The notes beneath the pieces are model-generated. The model saw only the letters and a program-made list of their open reading frames with translations. It was not told the DNA's origin and made no database searches. A stretch of 64,000 nucleotides of DNA, taken from NCBI RefSeq assembly GCF_003054045.1, contig NZ_QBKH01000006.1:372001-436000 (forward strand). Reading direction: 5' to 3'. The stretch is from Sphingobacterium faecium. GTDB taxonomy: Bacteria; Bacteroidota; Bacteroidia; Sphingobacteriales; Sphingobacteriaceae. Within the stretch, counting starts at the first letter, position 1, and every line of letters begins with the position of its first letter. Below, one piece after another: positions 49,434-58,834 of this stretch. Position numbers and translations under genes: made by a program.

Positions 49434-51437
49434 ATGCCATATAAGAAATTATTATTACCTCTAGTGATGTTATTGATCACGACTGTTGATTGTGTTCAAG
49501 CACAAAAAAATCAAAAAGTTGAATATAAATTTGGGAAAATTCAACCACAAGATTTTTTGATTAATGCATCAGGAATAGACTCAGCAGCATCAGCAATTAA
49601 ATTATTTGATATCGGAAATTGTTACTTTGAGATAAGTCCTATATCTAAATCATTTGTTTATGTTTATGAGAGGCACGTCCGTTATAAAATCTTAAACAAA
49701 AATGGTTATAATTATGCAAATTACTCTATTGGGCTTCATAAAAGCAATAGTGAATCCAAGGAGGTTTTAGAATTTATGAATGCAGCTACCTATAATATGG
49801 TAGATGGTGTCATGACAACGAGTAAAATTGATAAAGATTCAAAATTTACGGAAGAAGTCAATAAGAATACTGTTTTTAAGAAATTTACACTACCTAATGT
49901 AAAAGAAGGATCTATTATTGAATATAAATATAAGATCAAATCTGATTTTATATTTAATTTACCCGGTTGGAGCTTTCAAAGTGAAATACCAACATTATGG
50001 TCCGAATACACAATCACTATTCCAGAGTATTTCGATTACAAATTTAATAGAAGCGGTTATTATGAAATCGCTCATCCTGTCCATGAAAAGGTCAATGCAA
50101 GTTATGTCACCAATGTTCAATCTTCAGCTACTCGTGATCGTTATGTTGCAGAAAACATGCCTGCACTAAAAGATGAGCCTTTTATATCTAATTTAGATGA
50201 TTACAGACCATCAATTGATTTTGAACTTCGATCAACGAATTTTCCTGGTCAGTTTTTTAATGACTATACAGGATCATGGCCGAAGATTGTTAATGCTATT
50301 CTTGATGATGATAATTTCGGGGGATATTTAAATAAGGGTAATTACGCAAAAAATAATTTAAAGACAATTCTATCTTTAGAAAATGATTCTCTGAAAAACG
50401 CAAAGAGAATTTATAAATATATTAAGGATAACCTAAAGTGGAATCAAAACTATCATTATTATAGTACTGAAACAAATCCTAAAACCATATTTGAGAAAAA
50501 AACAGGTAATTCAGCCGATCTAAATCTAGCATTAATCAATTTTCTAAGAGAGGCCAAGTTTAATGCTTATCCTGTATTAATCAGTACGCGCTCAAATGGT
50601 AAACATCCTGGTTATCCAGTGATCAGTAAATTTGATAATGTTATAGCCGCAGTAGAGATTGGAGGAAATGTCTACTTTCTTGATGCTACAGCTAAAGATA
50701 TGCCATTTGGAATGATTCATTATGAAAATTTGAATCATGAAGGATTTCTTATCAATGTTAATGATAAAAGTGGGGGATGGATTAGTACCGAAACAAGCTT
50801 TGGAGATGAAAGTATGCATGTCTATCAGTTAACATTAGATAAGGAAAACAAACTTAAAGGAACGCTAACAAATTATTTCAATGGATATGCTGGTTTAACA
50901 GCAAGAAATGCCTATAGAAATGCCATTAATGAAGAAGATTATTTGAAAAACTTGAAAAAGAGTAAAAATGGACTAGAACTCCATAATTTCAAAATTTTAA
51001 ATCTCGATAGTTTAGATGAGCGGTTTATTGAATCTATGGATGTGGAAATAGAGGATCATGTAGAAGAGGCTGGAAATCTAGTGTATTTTAGTCCATTGCT
51101 TTATGAGCAAACCAAGGAAAATCCTTTGAAACATGAAGAACGAATTTTTCCTGTGGATTTTGCTCACCCTATTATGGAAAATTGTCGTGTTGTAGTTATA
51201 ATTCCAGATGATTATGAAATAGATAAACTTCCGAAAGGAGGAATTTTTAAACTTCCCGAGAATGTAGGATCATTTACCATATCTTATCAGACAGAAGGAA
51301 AGGCGTTATTGATTAAGAGTATTGTCACCATTAGTAAATCAACCTACAGTCCAGAAGAGTATTTCGATTTGAAAGAATTATTTGCAGCCATTGTCGAAAA
51401 ACAAGCTGAGAAAATTGTATTAAAGAAAAAAATATGA
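49434..51437 (+). CDS. DUF3857/transglutaminase-like exported protein (first of pair)
   Basis: A 667-residue exported protein (signal peptide to about residue 23, Cys-Val-Gln-Ala-Gln). An N-terminal DUF3857 domain (about 45-250) is followed by a transglutaminase-like domain (about 290-400) and a C-terminal beta-rich region. In the transglutaminase region the usual Cys nucleophile position reads Lys-Thr-Gly-Asn-Ser-Ala-Asp-Leu-Asn-Leu, with Ser in place of Cys, so it may be catalytically inactive. Function unknown. The stop overlaps the next start (ATGA), so the two homologous genes are coupled. Confidence 0.85.
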   Translation: MPYKKLLLPLVMLLITTVDCVQAQKNQKVEYKFGKIQPQDFLINASGIDSAASAIKLFDIGNCYFEISPISKSFVYVYERHVRYKILNKNGYNYANYSIGLHKSNSESKEVLEFMNAATYNMVDGVMTTSKIDKDSKFTEEVNKNTVFKKFTLPNVKEGSIIEYKYKIKSDFIFNLPGWSFQSEIPTLWSEYTITIPEYFDYKFNRSGYYEIAHPVHEKVNASYVTNVQSSATRDRYVAENMPALKDEPFISNLDDYRPSIDFELRSTNFPGQFFNDYTGSWPKIVNAILDDDNFGGYLNKGNYAKNNLKTILSLENDSLKNAKRIYKYIKDNLKWNQNYHYYSTETNPKTIFEKKTGNSADLNLALINFLREAKFNAYPVLISTRSNGKHPGYPVISKFDNVIAAVEIGGNVYFLDATAKDMPFGMIHYENLNHEGFLINVNDKSGGWISTETSFGDESMHVYQLTLDKENKLKGTLTNYFNGYAGLTARNAYRNAINEEDYLKNLKKSKNGLELHNFKILNLDSLDERFIESMDVEIEDHVEEAGNLVYFSPLLYEQTKENPLKHEERIFPVDFAHPIMENCRVVVIIPDDYEIDKLPKGGIFKLPENVGSFTISYQTEGKALLIKSIVTISKSTYSPEEYFDLKELFAAIVEKQAEKIVLKKKI

Positions 51438-53329
51438 TCAAATATACATTAAGTATCATGTTCGTGATATGTAGTCTTTTTTTAAAGGGACAATCAACTT
51501 GGGATATCGCTAAAATTCCAGATGACTTAAAAAAAGATGCCATAATTGTGATCAGAAATGAAGAGCAATTTTTAGATATAAAAGGTGTAAATGCTGCAAA
51601 ATATGATTATAAAATTACAGCCACTATATTTAGCAAAGCAGGTGATGATTTTGCTGTAATGGAAGAAGTGTATGATAAATTTTCAAATATCTACAATATT
51701 AAAGCTGTACTTTATGATGCCGCTGGTAATAAAATTAAGGAATATAAAAATTCCGACATTAAGGATCAAAGTTTACTTTCCGATTTTTCTATTTTTGAAG
51801 ATAATAGAGTAAAAAGGCTAAAATTTGTTAGCAATACCTACCCATATACAATAGAGTATAGTTTTAGCCAAGATTTTAAAGGATTACTTTATTTTCCACA
51901 ATGGCGCGATATTAAAGATTTTGGTATGTCGGTAGAAAAATCCAGTTACACGATTCAAAAAGATAAAAATTATCAAATGAAATATTTGAGTCGTTCGGGA
52001 TTACAAGTAGATTCAACCACAACTGCCGGTAAAACACTATATAAATGGAATAGTAATCACGTTGCTGCTGTACCGAGAGAACCTTTATCTATCGGGATCA
52101 ATAACGTTTCTTCTTGGGTCACAGCATCGCCCAATTTATTTGAATACGACGGGTCTAGTGGTAATTTTGATACCTGGAAAAATTTTGGACATTGGATCTA
52201 TAAACTCAATGCAGGTGGAAATAATTTACCGGATGCATTCAAAATTAAAATTCGAGATTTGACCAAAAATGCACAGTCACCACATGAGAAGATGGCGATT
52301 TTGTATCGTTATTTGCAACAAAATACACGTTATGTCAGTGTGCAGTTAGGTATTGGAGGGTTTAAGCCAGTAGTCGCTGAAAAGGTCGCAACAATTAATT
52401 ACGGTGATTGTAAAGGATTATCCAATTTTATGAAGGCGATGCTAAATGAAGTTGGAATACAGTCACATTTAGTCATGATAGGTAATCGAAAACCAAGTTT
52501 AAATGAGCAATATTCAAGTATCGGTCAAGCAAATCACATGATCTTGGCTGTACCGTTAAAAAACGATACAACCTATTTAGAATGTACGAGTTCCTATTAT
52601 CCAATGGGATTTATTGGTTATGGAAATGCGAATAGAAAGGTGCTGTTAATTACTGAAGAGGGTGGAGTACTTGTAAAAACACCAGTTTACACGGCTGAAG
52701 ATAATTATCAAATCAGTAAAACTAAAATCACATTTCATAATGAAAATGATATTGATGTCTTAACCAATACACGCTATGGGAATTCCCAATTTGAAGATAA
52801 TTTAAGAACAACTTTATTAGAACCAAGCGAACAAAAGAAAAAAGTATTGGAATACAGTACAATCCCCATCCAAACTTTTGGACATTATAAGTGTGAGCAG
52901 AAAGATAAAACTAAGCCAGAATTAGAAGAAGAAATTGCATTTAAATCTAAACCATTATTAAGTAAAGGGGGGGATAAGTTGTTTTTATTACTCAATCAAG
53001 TTAATCGAAAGGAATCAGTCCCAATTAAAATTGAAAACAGGAAAACTTTTTTTTCTGTTCCATATGCTTATCAAGACATTGACGAAATTAATTTTGAATT
53101 ACCAAGCGGATATCAAGTTGATTTTATACCAAAAGATATTATAATAGACTCTGAATTTGGAACCTATGCGGCTACATTTACTTTCAAGGATGGTGTTATC
53201 CTTTACAAGAGAGCACAGAAAATGAATGATAAAACTTATCCACCGGAAAAATATAATGAGTATGTTGACTTTTATAAAAAAATAGTTCAGGCAGATAAGC
53301 AGAAAGCCGTAATCACAAAATCGATGTAA
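51434..53329 (+). CDS. DUF3857/transglutaminase-like exported protein (second of pair)
   Basis: A 631-residue exported protein homologous in layout to the preceding one: signal peptide to about residue 20, DUF3857 (about 50-240), transglutaminase-like domain (about 260-370) and C-terminal strands. Here the nucleophile segment is Ile-Asn-Tyr-Gly-Asp-Cys-Lys-Gly-Leu-Ser-Asn-Phe with the catalytic Cys, and Asn-His-Met-Ile supplies the His. So this member looks active while its partner looks inactive. The ATGA overlap supports a heteromeric or paired function; the substrate is unknown. Confidence 0.87.
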   Translation: MIKYTLSIMFVICSLFLKGQSTWDIAKIPDDLKKDAIIVIRNEEQFLDIKGVNAAKYDYKITATIFSKAGDDFAVMEEVYDKFSNIYNIKAVLYDAAGNKIKEYKNSDIKDQSLLSDFSIFEDNRVKRLKFVSNTYPYTIEYSFSQDFKGLLYFPQWRDIKDFGMSVEKSSYTIQKDKNYQMKYLSRSGLQVDSTTTAGKTLYKWNSNHVAAVPREPLSIGINNVSSWVTASPNLFEYDGSSGNFDTWKNFGHWIYKLNAGGNNLPDAFKIKIRDLTKNAQSPHEKMAILYRYLQQNTRYVSVQLGIGGFKPVVAEKVATINYGDCKGLSNFMKAMLNEVGIQSHLVMIGNRKPSLNEQYSSIGQANHMILAVPLKNDTTYLECTSSYYPMGFIGYGNANRKVLLITEEGGVLVKTPVYTAEDNYQISKTKITFHNENDIDVLTNTRYGNSQFEDNLRTTLLEPSEQKKKVLEYSTIPIQTFGHYKCEQKDKTKPELEEEIAFKSKPLLSKGGDKLFLLLNQVNRKESVPIKIENRKTFFSVPYAYQDIDEINFELPSGYQVDFIPKDIIIDSEFGTYAATFTFKDGVILYKRAQKMNDKTYPPEKYNEYVDFYKKIVQADKQKAVITKSM

Positions 53330-53373
53330 AATTTAATTTTGTCTAAGGAGCGTAATTTTGGAAGTTCGAATAG

Positions 53374-53646
53374 TTAATCGTCTAAATCGGCCATATAGAT
53401 ATCATGTACAACAAATTTAACATGTTTTTCGGGCGTAAACATGTCCAAAACATCTTCTGAGTCAATTGGGTATAAGGTTTCGGTATCTGCATCTAACATT
53501 TCAGAGTCAGGAATAAGTTCAAAGAATGTAATTCCATTAGTTTGTGATAATTCTTCAACTTTTATACAGATTACATCTTGAGATTTCCAATTAGACCAAA
53601 TTGTTTTGTTGAACAATTGATAGGGATTTTTTTCAGTTTCAGACAT
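53374..53646 (-). CDS. Hypothetical acidic protein, 90 residues
   Basis: A soluble, acidic protein (Met-Ser-Glu-Thr-Glu-Lys-Asn-Pro-Tyr, ending Met-Ala-Asp-Leu-Asp-Asp). It has alternating hydrophobic strands Val-Ile-Cys-Ile-Lys-Val-Glu-Glu-Leu and Val-Lys-Phe-Val-Val-His-Asp-Ile-Tyr. I do not recognise the family. A second ATG four codons upstream (53658) is possible. It is convergent with the DUF3857 pair. Confidence 0.65.
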   Translation of the reverse strand: MSETEKNPYQLFNKTIWSNWKSQDVICIKVEELSQTNGITFFELIPDSEMLDADTETLYPIDSEDVLDMFTPEKHVKFVVHDIYMADLDD

Positions 53647-53699
53647 AGTTACAAACATAGGTATTCGTACACCGATAGCAAAATTTCAATCGATATAAA

Positions 53700-53855
53700 T
53701 TAATCAGGAGATTGGGATAGGGCTGCGTGATCATTTATATAGTCAACATGTATAGATAGATTGACTGAGCAAAGTTCCAATTGTTCCATACGTGTTAATC
53801 TCATGTTTTTAAAATCATACCTGAGCAAGTTGAACCGGAGATCACCCGAGGTCAT
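53700..53855 (-). CDS. Possible 51-residue protein
   Basis: ATG to TAA on the same strand as, and 53 bases before, the 90-residue gene. Sequence Met-Thr-Ser-Gly-Asp-Leu-Arg-Phe-Asn-Leu-Leu-Arg-Tyr-Asp-Phe-Lys-Asn-Met-Arg-Leu with ordinary composition. The frame extends a few codons further upstream to a stop. No homologue is known and there is no promoter, so it remains a candidate. Confidence 0.25.
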   Translation of the reverse strand: MTSGDLRFNLLRYDFKNMRLTRMEQLELCSVNLSIHVDYINDHAALSQSPD

Positions 53856-53950
53856 CAATGCGCTTAATCGTTTAAAAATCTTTCATAATATATCTCCATA
53901 GTAATTAATATCATAGTAAAATATAGGTCACGAATCATTATCTTTAGCAT

Positions 53951-54595
53951 ATGGTAGCAATTGTTATTGGTGGAAGCGGAGCGACAGGTAGAGAACTTGT
54001 TCGACAATTAGTAGTGGACCCTCGATTTAGTAAAGTTCGGGTATTATTGCGACGTCCTTATTTTGAATATCATGATAAATTAGAAGAGATTATTGTTGAC
54101 TTTGATAAGCTATTCTCTTTTCAAGATCAGATAAGGGGAGATATCGCTTTTTCTTGTTTAGGAACCACATTAAAAGATGCCGGAAGCAAAGAAGCCCAGT
54201 GGCATATTGACTATGACTATCCTTTTCATTTTGCGAAAATGTCTTTTGAAAATGGTGTTACTCATTTCGTTTTACTATCTGCAGCCGGAGTAAATGCAAA
54301 ATCGCGAATCTTTTACAATCGAATGAAAGGATCTTTAGAAGATGCAATCAAAAACATTGGCTTTCAGCAACTCACTATCTTGCGTCCAGGATTTATTGAG
54401 CGACCTCATTCAGATCGTTTGGGTGAAAAGATCGGCTTAAAAGTCATTAACGCTTTTAATAAAGTTGGCATTTTTAAACAATATGCCCCAATTAAAACTA
54501 AACTACTTGCAAAAGCGATGTTGGAAAGTGTTTTTACATATAAAAAAGCTAGACAGGTATTAGAATTGAAAGATATAAAAGCAGTCATCAAATAG
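53951..54595 (+). CDS. NAD(P)-binding epimerase/reductase-like protein
   Basis: A 214-residue Rossmann-fold protein. The dinucleotide motif Ile-Gly-Gly-Ser-Gly-Ala-Thr-Gly is at 6-13. It continues with Ala-Phe-Ser-Cys-Leu-Gly-Thr-Thr and Leu-Thr-Ile-Leu-Arg-Pro-Gly-Phe-Ile, as in HTATIP2/oxidoreductase-like atypical short-chain dehydrogenases. The lysine-containing Phe-Tyr-Asn-Arg-Met-Lys-Gly resembles the family YxxxK. Reaction unknown. Confidence 0.82.
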   Translation: MVAIVIGGSGATGRELVRQLVVDPRFSKVRVLLRRPYFEYHDKLEEIIVDFDKLFSFQDQIRGDIAFSCLGTTLKDAGSKEAQWHIDYDYPFHFAKMSFENGVTHFVLLSAAGVNAKSRIFYNRMKGSLEDAIKNIGFQQLTILRPGFIERPHSDRLGEKIGLKVINAFNKVGIFKQYAPIKTKLLAKAMLESVFTYKKARQVLELKDIKAVIK

Positions 54596-54809
54596 TCTGC
54601 AAATCTGTTTTCCATGTAATAGGATATAGGGCATCTTATTTTCATTTAATTCAGTCGAGCCAATATTTTACTTTCAAGCGTCATAATTCAACCTTTTGTG
54701 GCGATTTAAATTTGATTTTCTTATCTTTAGGCGAATTTTGAAGCAACCTAACCGTTCGTTTTAATTTCAATTTTGTTTAAGCAAGTTAAAAGATTTCAAT
54801 AAAAAAATT

Positions 54810-57023
54810 ATGTCATCTAAAATCATTTACACCAAGACAGATGAAGCGCCATTATTGGCGACTTATTCATTCTTACCTATTGTACAAGCATTCGCTAAAA
54901 CAGCTGATATCGATGTTGAATTAAGAGATATTTCTCTTGCAGGTCGTATTTTGGCGAACTTTTCAGATGTACTAAGCGAAGATCAAAAAGTAGCTGATGC
55001 TTTAGCTGAATTAGGACAGTTAGCAACCACTCCAGAAGCTAACATTATTAAGTTACCCAATATTTCAGCTTCTATTCCTCAATTAAAAGGCGCAATTGCT
55101 GAATTACAGGCTGCAGGATATGCAATTCCTAATTTTCCTGACAATCCAGAAACTGCGGAAGAAAATGAAATCAAAGCGAAGTATGCCAAAGTATTGGGTT
55201 CTGCTGTAAATCCAGTTTTACGTGAAGGAAACTCTGATCGTCGTGCACCGAAGGCGGTTAAGAATTATGCTAAAGCAAATCCACATTCGATGGGTGAGTG
55301 GTCTGCAGATTCAAAAACTCGCGTAGCTTCGATGGCTCATGGTGATTTCTATGAAACCGAGCAATCAGTTACGGTACAAAATCAAGGACAGTTCAAAATA
55401 GAGTTTGTGAATACCGATGGTACTATTTCTGAATTAAAAGGTTTATCACCATTAAAAGCAGGAGAAGTAATCGATTCATCAGTAATGAGCTTATCCGCTT
55501 TAAAAGGTTTTGTTGCAGATACAATTGCAGCAGCCAAAGCTGACGGTGTTTTGTTGTCTGCTCACTTAAAAGCAACAATGATGAAAGTTTCAGATCCTAT
55601 TATTTTTGGTGCGATCGTAGAAGTTTACTTTAAAGATGTATTTGCTAAGTATGGTGAATTGTTCAATTCTTTAGGAATTAATAAAAATAATGGTTTAGGT
55701 GAAGTATTGGCTAAAATTGTAGGCAATCCACAGGAATCAGAAGTTAAAGCAGCTATTGATGCCGCTATTGCTAATGGTCCGGATTTAGCAATGGTCAACT
55801 CTGATAAAGGAATTACAAATTTACATGTGCCTTCAGACGTTATTGTTGATGCATCTATGCCAGCTATGATCCGTACTTCGGGACAAATGTGGAATAAAGA
55901 AGGAAAGTCTCAGGATACGATTGCCATCATTCCAGATCGTTGTTATGCCGGCGTATATGAAGCAACGATTGAAGATTGTAAAGAGCATGGTGCTTTAGAT
56001 CCTACCACTATGGGTTCAGTTCCTAATGTTGGTTTAATGGCTCAAAAAGCAGAAGAATATGGATCTCATGATAAAACATTCCAAGCTACTGCAAATGGTA
56101 CGATACGTGTCGTAGACAATGAAGGAAATATTTTAATGGCGCAAACGGTTGAAACAGGTGATATCTTTCGCATGTGTCAAACAAAAGATGCACCAATCCA
56201 AGACTGGGTAAAATTGGCTGTTAACCGTGCTCGTCTGTCTGCTACACCAGCAGTATTCTGGTTAGATGAAAACCGTGCTCATGATAGAGAGATTATCAAA
56301 AAAGTAGAAAAATACTTAGGTGATTTTGATACAAATGGATTGGATATTTTTGTTATGAATCCAGTAGAGGCAACTAAATTTTCTTTAGATCGCATTCGCG
56401 AAGGTTTAGACACTATTTCTGTTACGGGTAACGTATTACGTGATTACTTAACCGATCTATTCCCTATTTTAGAAGTAGGTACATCTGCAAAGATGCTTTC
56501 TATTGTCCCTTTAATGAATGGTGGTGGTCTATTTGAGACTGGTGCTGGGGGTTCTGCTCCAAAACATATTGAGCAATTTTTGCACGAAGGATACCTGCGT
56601 TGGGATTCTTTAGGTGAATTCTTAGCTTTAGGTGCTTCTTTAGAACACTTGTCACAAACTCAAAATAATGCAAAAGCATTAGTCTTGGCTGAAACATTGG
56701 ATGTAGCTACAGAAAAATTCTTAGCAAATGATAAGTCTCCTGCACGTAAAGTAGGTCAGATCGATAACCGAGGGTCTCATTATTATTTAACGGCTTATTG
56801 GGCAGAAGCTATAGCAGCGCAAACCAAAGATGCTGAATTAGCTGCAAAATTTGCACCTTTAGCTAAGGCATTAGCTGAAAATGAAAAACAGATCAATGAG
56901 GAGTTAATTGCTGCTCAAGGTAAAGCTCAAAATATCGGTGGTTATTATTTCCCTAATGATGATTTAGCTACTAAAGCAATGCGTCCTTCAGAAACATTAA
57001 ACAATGCAATCGCATCTTTGTAA
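54810..57023 (+). CDS. icd: NADP-dependent isocitrate dehydrogenase, monomeric type
   Basis: A 737-residue monomeric isocitrate dehydrogenase (about 80 kDa, unlike the 45-kDa dimeric form), converting isocitrate to 2-oxoglutarate with NADP in the TCA cycle. The N-terminus Ile-Ile-Tyr-Thr-Lys-Thr-Asp-Glu-Ala-Pro-Leu-Leu-Ala-Thr-Tyr-Ser matches the family. Diagnostic segments Arg-Glu-Gly-Asn-Ser-Asp-Arg-Arg, Ile-Arg-Thr-Ser-Gly-Gln-Met-Trp and Pro-Asp-Arg-Cys-Tyr-Ala are present. Full length, monocistronic, with a terminator. Confidence 0.97.
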   Translation: MSSKIIYTKTDEAPLLATYSFLPIVQAFAKTADIDVELRDISLAGRILANFSDVLSEDQKVADALAELGQLATTPEANIIKLPNISASIPQLKGAIAELQAAGYAIPNFPDNPETAEENEIKAKYAKVLGSAVNPVLREGNSDRRAPKAVKNYAKANPHSMGEWSADSKTRVASMAHGDFYETEQSVTVQNQGQFKIEFVNTDGTISELKGLSPLKAGEVIDSSVMSLSALKGFVADTIAAAKADGVLLSAHLKATMMKVSDPIIFGAIVEVYFKDVFAKYGELFNSLGINKNNGLGEVLAKIVGNPQESEVKAAIDAAIANGPDLAMVNSDKGITNLHVPSDVIVDASMPAMIRTSGQMWNKEGKSQDTIAIIPDRCYAGVYEATIEDCKEHGALDPTTMGSVPNVGLMAQKAEEYGSHDKTFQATANGTIRVVDNEGNILMAQTVETGDIFRMCQTKDAPIQDWVKLAVNRARLSATPAVFWLDENRAHDREIIKKVEKYLGDFDTNGLDIFVMNPVEATKFSLDRIREGLDTISVTGNVLRDYLTDLFPILEVGTSAKMLSIVPLMNGGGLFETGAGGSAPKHIEQFLHEGYLRWDSLGEFLALGASLEHLSQTQNNAKALVLAETLDVATEKFLANDKSPARKVGQIDNRGSHYYLTAYWAEAIAAQTKDAELAAKFAPLAKALAENEKQINEELIAAQGKAQNIGGYYFPNDDLATKAMRPSETLNNAIASL

Positions 57024-57042
57024 TAAGATTTTGCAATAACAT

Positions 57043-57079
57043 AAAAAAACTCCATTCGTTATGAGTGGAGTTTTTTTTT
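57043..57079 (+). terminator. Terminator after icd
   Basis: AAAAACTCCA pairs with TGGAGTTTTT, with T-run, 20 bases past the stop. Confidence 0.88.
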
Positions 57080-57111
57080 ATGAAATAGCATAATTGAGTA
57101 ATCAATATCTG

Positions 57112-57333
57112 TTAATTTTTGTTCTTAAGTAAATTCATCTCTAATACAACCTGTTCTAAAGCATCTGGTTTGACAATAGGTCCCTCGAATACTTCAATAT
57201 CGTTCGAAGTTAACTGGTTTTTTCCAAGTGTACCTCCTTGTACTTTTACAAATGGATGAAAGGATACTTCTGGAGAACAACTAGTGGAACACTTATTACT
57301 ATGTTCTTTGTTTTTATTTCGGAAGGGATGCAT
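57112..57333 (-). CDS. Hypothetical 73-residue protein
   Basis: ATG to TAA, with an N-terminal Cys-Ser-Thr-Ser-Cys and His residues that could bind metal, then Val-Gln-Gly-Gly-Thr-Leu-Gly-Lys-Asn and a C-terminal helix Ala-Leu-Glu-Gln-Val-Val-Leu-Glu-Met. It is not a family I know. About 100 bases separate it from the MepB gene upstream on the same strand. Confidence 0.5.
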   Translation of the reverse strand: MHPFRNKNKEHSNKCSTSCSPEVSFHPFVKVQGGTLGKNQLTSNDIEVFEGPIVKPDALEQVVLEMNLLKNKN

Positions 57334-57436
57334 AATGATTCGATTATGTCTATAAATGGTATTAACAATTTACACATAATATATGTAAAGTTCAAACTAT
57401 ATTATCCAAAATACCCATTTATTAAACAGACTCAAC

Positions 57437-57952
57437 TTAAATCTGTAATAAATGTTTTGCTCTTGTGAGATCGATTTGTTGATGTTCAGGTAGGTGTAAA
57501 AAATATAATTTTTGCCAATCTTGGGTTTTCTGCGCCTGTTTATTTTCAACGACATCCCAGTTTGGATAAACTCGAAACCCCCGTTTGCCTTCTTTACCAT
57601 TTCCAGAAAGTATCCCTTTTTGGAATAAAATAGCTTTTGGGAATATGAAGATTCCAAGATTTGGTTCTTTTCGCACAGCTATGATATAAAAGTCTATAGG
57701 ATCATTAATTTCGAAAGGAGCGATAATACCAGAAGTAGTTCGCTGCCATAAGGTAACAAATTGCCCAGTCTTTGTCGGTGTTATTTTAGCTGTCCTATAT
57801 TTAAATTTTCGATTTATCAATTCAAAATTCTGAGCAGCATATTCTTGACTTTCTAGTTCTCGTGTTAAGTTTGCTATTGCTAAACCGCAAGTCCGAAAGA
57901 CATATTGATCTATTTTTTGTAAGTTAGGATCGACAATTTGAGTATATAACAA
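57437..57952 (-). CDS. MepB family protein
   Basis: A 171-residue soluble protein of the MepB type, first described beside the MepA multidrug exporter in staphylococci. Residues show Ala-Ala-Gln-Asn-Phe-Glu-Leu, Phe-Val-Thr-Leu-Trp-Gln-Arg and Gly-Ile-Phe-Ile-Phe-Pro-Lys. Function unknown. No exporter accompanies it here. Start at ATG 57952. Confidence 0.82.
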   Translation of the reverse strand: MLYTQIVDPNLQKIDQYVFRTCGLAIANLTRELESQEYAAQNFELINRKFKYRTAKITPTKTGQFVTLWQRTTSGIIAPFEINDPIDFYIIAVRKEPNLGIFIFPKAILFQKGILSGNGKEGKRGFRVYPNWDVVENKQAQKTQDWQKLYFLHLPEHQQIDLTRAKHLLQI

Positions 57953-57987
57953 GGGAATAAATTTAATTTATACTTTATTTGAAAAAG

Positions 57988-58644
57988 TTAGTTTTCTGTA
58001 CAGGTTGATTGTAGGAGCTGATGGGAGCCATCACAGGAAGGCATGCGTTTTGATAAACCACAGATACAGTCATTTAAGCCTTTTCCCTTCAAGATGCGTG
58101 GAATATATTTTTCAATACGTGCTTGGATAGTCTTAGATTGTTTAGGCGCTGCGAAATGAAGTAAATATGCTCGTTGTCTGCCTGGAGTTAAGGCCTGAAA
58201 GGCAGCGGTCAATATGGGATCTGCTTTTAATTTTTGTTCAAATTCTAAAGGAACTAAAAAATCGGAAGTCTCTTTTAATACAACTTTCAATCCACTTTTT
58301 TCAACTTCTATAGCTTCAAAAATATATGCTTTAATTTGAGGCTCTTTCTCCAATATATCTGCAACATTTGTAAACTTTATACTTCTTGAAGATTGAGAGT
58401 TCTCACCATGTTGCATCAGCAGTGAGTACGTATCACTTAATAGCGCACCTTTAAAAAAGCCAAGTTCGCAATAAGATTTAAAACGATTGATAAGAACAAC
58501 ATTTTTATTGTTGTATGTATAGCAAGGTGTTTTCCACTTAAGCGTTTCCATGAGTTGACAGTCAAGTACAATTCTACGCAAAAGTTTCATTTCTTCTTGC
58601 CATGTCTTGCTATTATTTAAATATTCATCTACTTGAGGATTCAT
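57988..58644 (-). CDS. DUF1801/YdeI family protein with C-terminal CDGSH motif
   Basis: A 218-residue protein: a DUF1801-type N-terminal domain (about 10-115; Trp-Lys-Thr-Pro-Cys-Tyr-Thr-Tyr) and YdeI/OmpD-associated middle (about 120-190; Arg-Gln-Arg-Ala-Tyr-Leu-Leu-His-Phe). Its tail at 193-208 fits Cys-x-Cys-x2-Ser-x3-Pro-x-Cys-Asp-Gly-Ser-His exactly. That is the CDGSH iron-sulfur signature, which binds a [2Fe-2S] cluster with three Cys and one His. The function of the YdeI part is unknown. The cluster suggests redox sensing or transfer, which is inferred. Confidence 0.85.
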   Translation of the reverse strand: MNPQVDEYLNNSKTWQEEMKLLRRIVLDCQLMETLKWKTPCYTYNNKNVVLINRFKSYCELGFFKGALLSDTYSLLMQHGENSQSSRSIKFTNVADILEKEPQIKAYIFEAIEVEKSGLKVVLKETSDFLVPLEFEQKLKADPILTAAFQALTPGRQRAYLLHFAAPKQSKTIQARIEKYIPRILKGKGLNDCICGLSKRMPSCDGSHQLLQSTCTEN

Positions 58645-58769
58645 GATAGAAACAGATGCTAATTTTATAATTGTAATGATACAAATATAAATAGACTTTA
58701 CCAGAGCTTATTATAATTGTAAAAAAAAGATCTTCTTATCGTTTTGATTTAAAAGTAGATTTTTTTCTA

Positions 58770-58805
58770 AAAAAAATGATACAGTATATTTCTACACTGT
58801 ATCAT
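58770..58805 (-). terminator. Terminator of the envelope operon
   Basis: ATGATACAGT pairs with ACTGTATCAT around a ten-base loop, and a U-run follows on the minus strand, 30 bases past the stop of the last gene. Confidence 0.8.
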
Positions 58806-58834
58806 CTTCAAAATATTAATTCGGTTCCGCTATA

